A stretch of 45,000 nucleotides of DNA from Chondrilla cf. caribensis (Eukaryota; Porifera; Demospongiae; Chondrillida; Chondrillidae). The position numbers and the translations under genes were made by a program. The stretch lies in contig OZ026555.1 of the NCBI GenBank assembly GCA_964020155.1, forward strand, positions 1,057,515 to 1,102,514, in the 5' to 3' direction. Below are positions 42,961-45,000 of this stretch, piece after piece; the stretch's first letter is position 1; each line of letters begins with the position of its first letter. The notes beneath the pieces are model-generated. The model ran no database searches and was not told where the DNA came from. It was given only the letters and a program-made list of their open reading frames with translations.

Positions 42961-44003
42961 ATTCATGCATCCCTTATATTGAGGTGTTGGGTAAACCTTC
43001 ATTCATGCAGTGTTGTCTCTTGGCCATGTTGAAGAGTGCAGCACTCTTCTTGAGATCCAAGATCCCTTCATCATGCTGAGGTGTTGTGTAAACTTTTGTG
43101 TATATATAAAGTGTGATGAATGAGTGAACAGATACTCGTTGCGTGTGTGCATCAAACCTGCTGATATCAAATTGAACTCCTATAGTAGAGGTTAGAAGAG
43201 CATGCATGTGTGATAGAATGTATATAGGGGCAACATGCGTATTACATACATGTTCACATGTTCACACACTTTCTCCTCACAGTACAGCTGAACCTCATCT
43301 AATTTTACCTTGACACCATTAATTTATTAACTAGGAATTCCATTCATTAATTCACCAATTTGACACAAGGTAAAAGTGAAAATGGGTTTGTTTTTTGCAA
43401 AATGCAAATAATAATTTTGTTGTTTGTTGGTGGACATTGGGAGGTATGAAGATGAGGATGTGCACATTTGTGTGTGTTTGTACTATAATATATAATATAT
43501 TCATGCATCCCTTATATTGAGGTGTTGGGTAAACCTTCATTCATGCAGTGTTGTCTCTTGGCCATGTTGAAGAGTGCAACACTCTTCTTGAGATCCAAGA
43601 TCTCTTCATCATGCTGAGGTGTTGTGTAAACTTTTGTGTATATGTAAAGTGTGATGAATGAGTGAACAGATACTTGCTGCTGATATCAAATTGAACTCCT
43701 ATAGTAGAGGTTAGAAGACCATGCATGTGTGATAGAATGTATATAGGGGCAACGTACGTATTACATACATGTTCACATGTTCACACACTTTATCCTCACA
43801 GTACAGCTGAACCCCATCAAATTTAACCTTGACACCATTAATTTATTAACTAGGAATTCCATTCATTAATTCACCAATTTGACACAAGGTAAAAGTGAAA
43901 ATGGGTTTGTTTTTTGCAAAATGCAAATAATAATTTTGTTGTTTGTTGGTGGACATTGGGAGGTATGAAGATGAGAATGTGCACATTTGTGTGTGTTTGT
44001 ACT
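42961..44003. repeat. 538-bp tandem duplication containing R4 copies 3 and 4
   Basis: Units begin at 42961 and 43499 (ATTCATGCATCCCTTATATT) and are nearly identical through a shared TGGACATTGGGAGGTATG segment. Differences include single bases and a missing 'gcgtgtgtgcatcaaacc' in the second unit. Each holds one R4 copy read on the minus strand. Confidence 0.93.
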
Positions 44004-44161
44004 ATGTATCCGTGATCCATACTCACAGTATGTGTATATATTATGTATACACATAGATAACACACACACCATACACCACTCACACACCACACACCCACAC
44101 ACAACACACACACGTGTAGGCAGTGCCTTTCCCAGGTGTTGTATGGCTTCAGCATTTAAAT

Positions 44162-44400
44162 ATTAGCACGCACACACCCCCAGGAACACACACGTATTCA
44201 CATGCACATGCACGCATACTTGCACACGCACACACATATTCACATGCGCATGCACACACACTCGCACACACACACCCATATTCATATACGTGTGCACACA
44301 CACTCGCACACGCACACCAATATCCATATGCGTGTGCATACACATTTGCACACGCACACACATATTCACCTGCGCATGCATGCACACATGACACACACAC
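44162..44400. repeat. CA-rich minisatellite, period about 42 bp
   Basis: Alternating purine-pyrimidine units (CACACACATATTCACATGCG and similar) recur about every 42 bp, about 5 copies. It is preceded by imperfect CA sequence from 44060. Confidence 0.8.
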
Positions 44401-44539
44401 ACACACAATATTATTCAAATGTTATTTTAATGCGTGTATTCCATTTTGTGCAGTGTTATTCCTCGTAACTTTCTACAATGCGCCTTTTTTGGGTATTGTA
44501 TATACCAATAACCAGAGCACACACACTGTATACAACTCT

Positions 44540-44880
44540 TGTATAGTAGAACTTCTCTGCTGGGAACACTTTGAGATTTTAATTTATGTCCTTATCACTG
44601 AGGTTTCTTCAATTTATAGGTCACTTGTTACACTACAGTACACTGAGATTGGTGTCTTTATTTGAGGTTTCCTCAATTCAGAGGTTTGTATGGAGAGGTT
44701 CTACTGTAAACATTCTATTGAGTACTGCAGTGGGGCACATAATGGTGTCCTTATTGTAGAGGTTTTCTCCATTCAAAGGTCACTCGATACACTACGGTAC
44801 TACACTGGGACTGAAAATGGTGTCCTTATTACAGAGGTTTCCTCAATTCGGAGATTTGTATGGAGAGGTTCTACTGTAAA
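44540..44880. repeat. pogo-like repeat modules, 170-bp offset duplication
   Basis: GAGAGGTTCTACTGTAAA ends modules at 44710 and 44880. Both contain GAGGTTTCCTCAATTC. The left end at 44545 (TAGTAGAACTTCTCTG) is inverted relative to these. The 'CAGTAGAACCTCTC' ends are typical of pogo/Tigger derivatives. From 44881 to 45000 there is only a short TAACC tail. Confidence 0.6.
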
Positions 44881-45000
44881 AGTGAAAATAAAGACCCATT
44901 CCATATTGAAGGTGATATGGTTGTTGAGGCACACTACTCTCCATAGCCATAAATGGAGAACAAATGGACATGGCATTGCATAGTAACCTAACCTAACCTG

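Noticed and set aside
42974..43207. 77-codon minus ORF as an independent small gene
   Set aside because: It is part of a four-copy repeat and a tandem duplication. It is better treated as repeat-derived.

Overview
The window looks like nuclear DNA of an early-branching animal, most likely a demosponge. This is an inference. The genes are spliced with GT-AG introns, there are long TG/CA and CATA microsatellites and many small inverted-repeat elements, and one gene is a secreted GH78 alpha-L-rhamnosidase carrying SUEL-type lectin domains. I saw no bacterial operon, CRISPR array, rRNA or tRNA.

Layout. (1) 430-9335, minus: twelve exons of a carnitine O-palmitoyltransferase 1 (CPT1) homologue. 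It runs off the left edge, and its introns hold minisatellites, a CATA array and small transposon-like elements. (2) 9336-9731: a short divergent promoter region. (3) 9732-13801, plus: a two-exon secreted GH78 rhamnosidase, 1147 residues, with two lectin domains. (4) 14078-20358, plus: an eleven-exon gene for a 496-residue coiled-coil protein I do not recognise. Two of its introns start directly in GT microsatellites. (5) 20359-22740: intergenic, with a CpG-rich patch, a possible spliced noncoding transcript, a MITE-like element and a TG array. (6) 22741 to about 37003, minus: a giant single-pass membrane protein gene. From the N-terminal side it has an acidic leader, about 160 copies of a 14-residue Ser/Asp/Glu/Lys repeat, about 42 copies of a 24-residue Thr-rich mucin-like repeat, a Ser/Thr stalk, one transmembrane helix and a cytoplasmic tail. 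The tail is split over eight tiny exons joined by phase-1 introns, and four of these exons carry NPxY-type tyrosine motifs. A 492-bp inverted-repeat element sits in the mucin array with a 6-bp target duplication and puts an in-frame stop into this copy. (7) 37004-45000: gene-poor sequence with dispersed and tandem repeats, a 290-bp CA array and a 538-bp tandem duplication.

Exon boundaries were chosen by hand from splice consensus, reading-frame phase and, for CPT1, residue-by-residue agreement with the family. For CPT1, the rhamnosidase, the coiled-coil gene and the cytoplasmic tail all phases close. The 5' ends of CPT1 and of the giant repeat gene are unresolved. The strongest candidate for an undescribed system is the giant repeat protein: a very long, charged, mucin-like, variable ectodomain on a tail built from modular tyrosine-motif exons.
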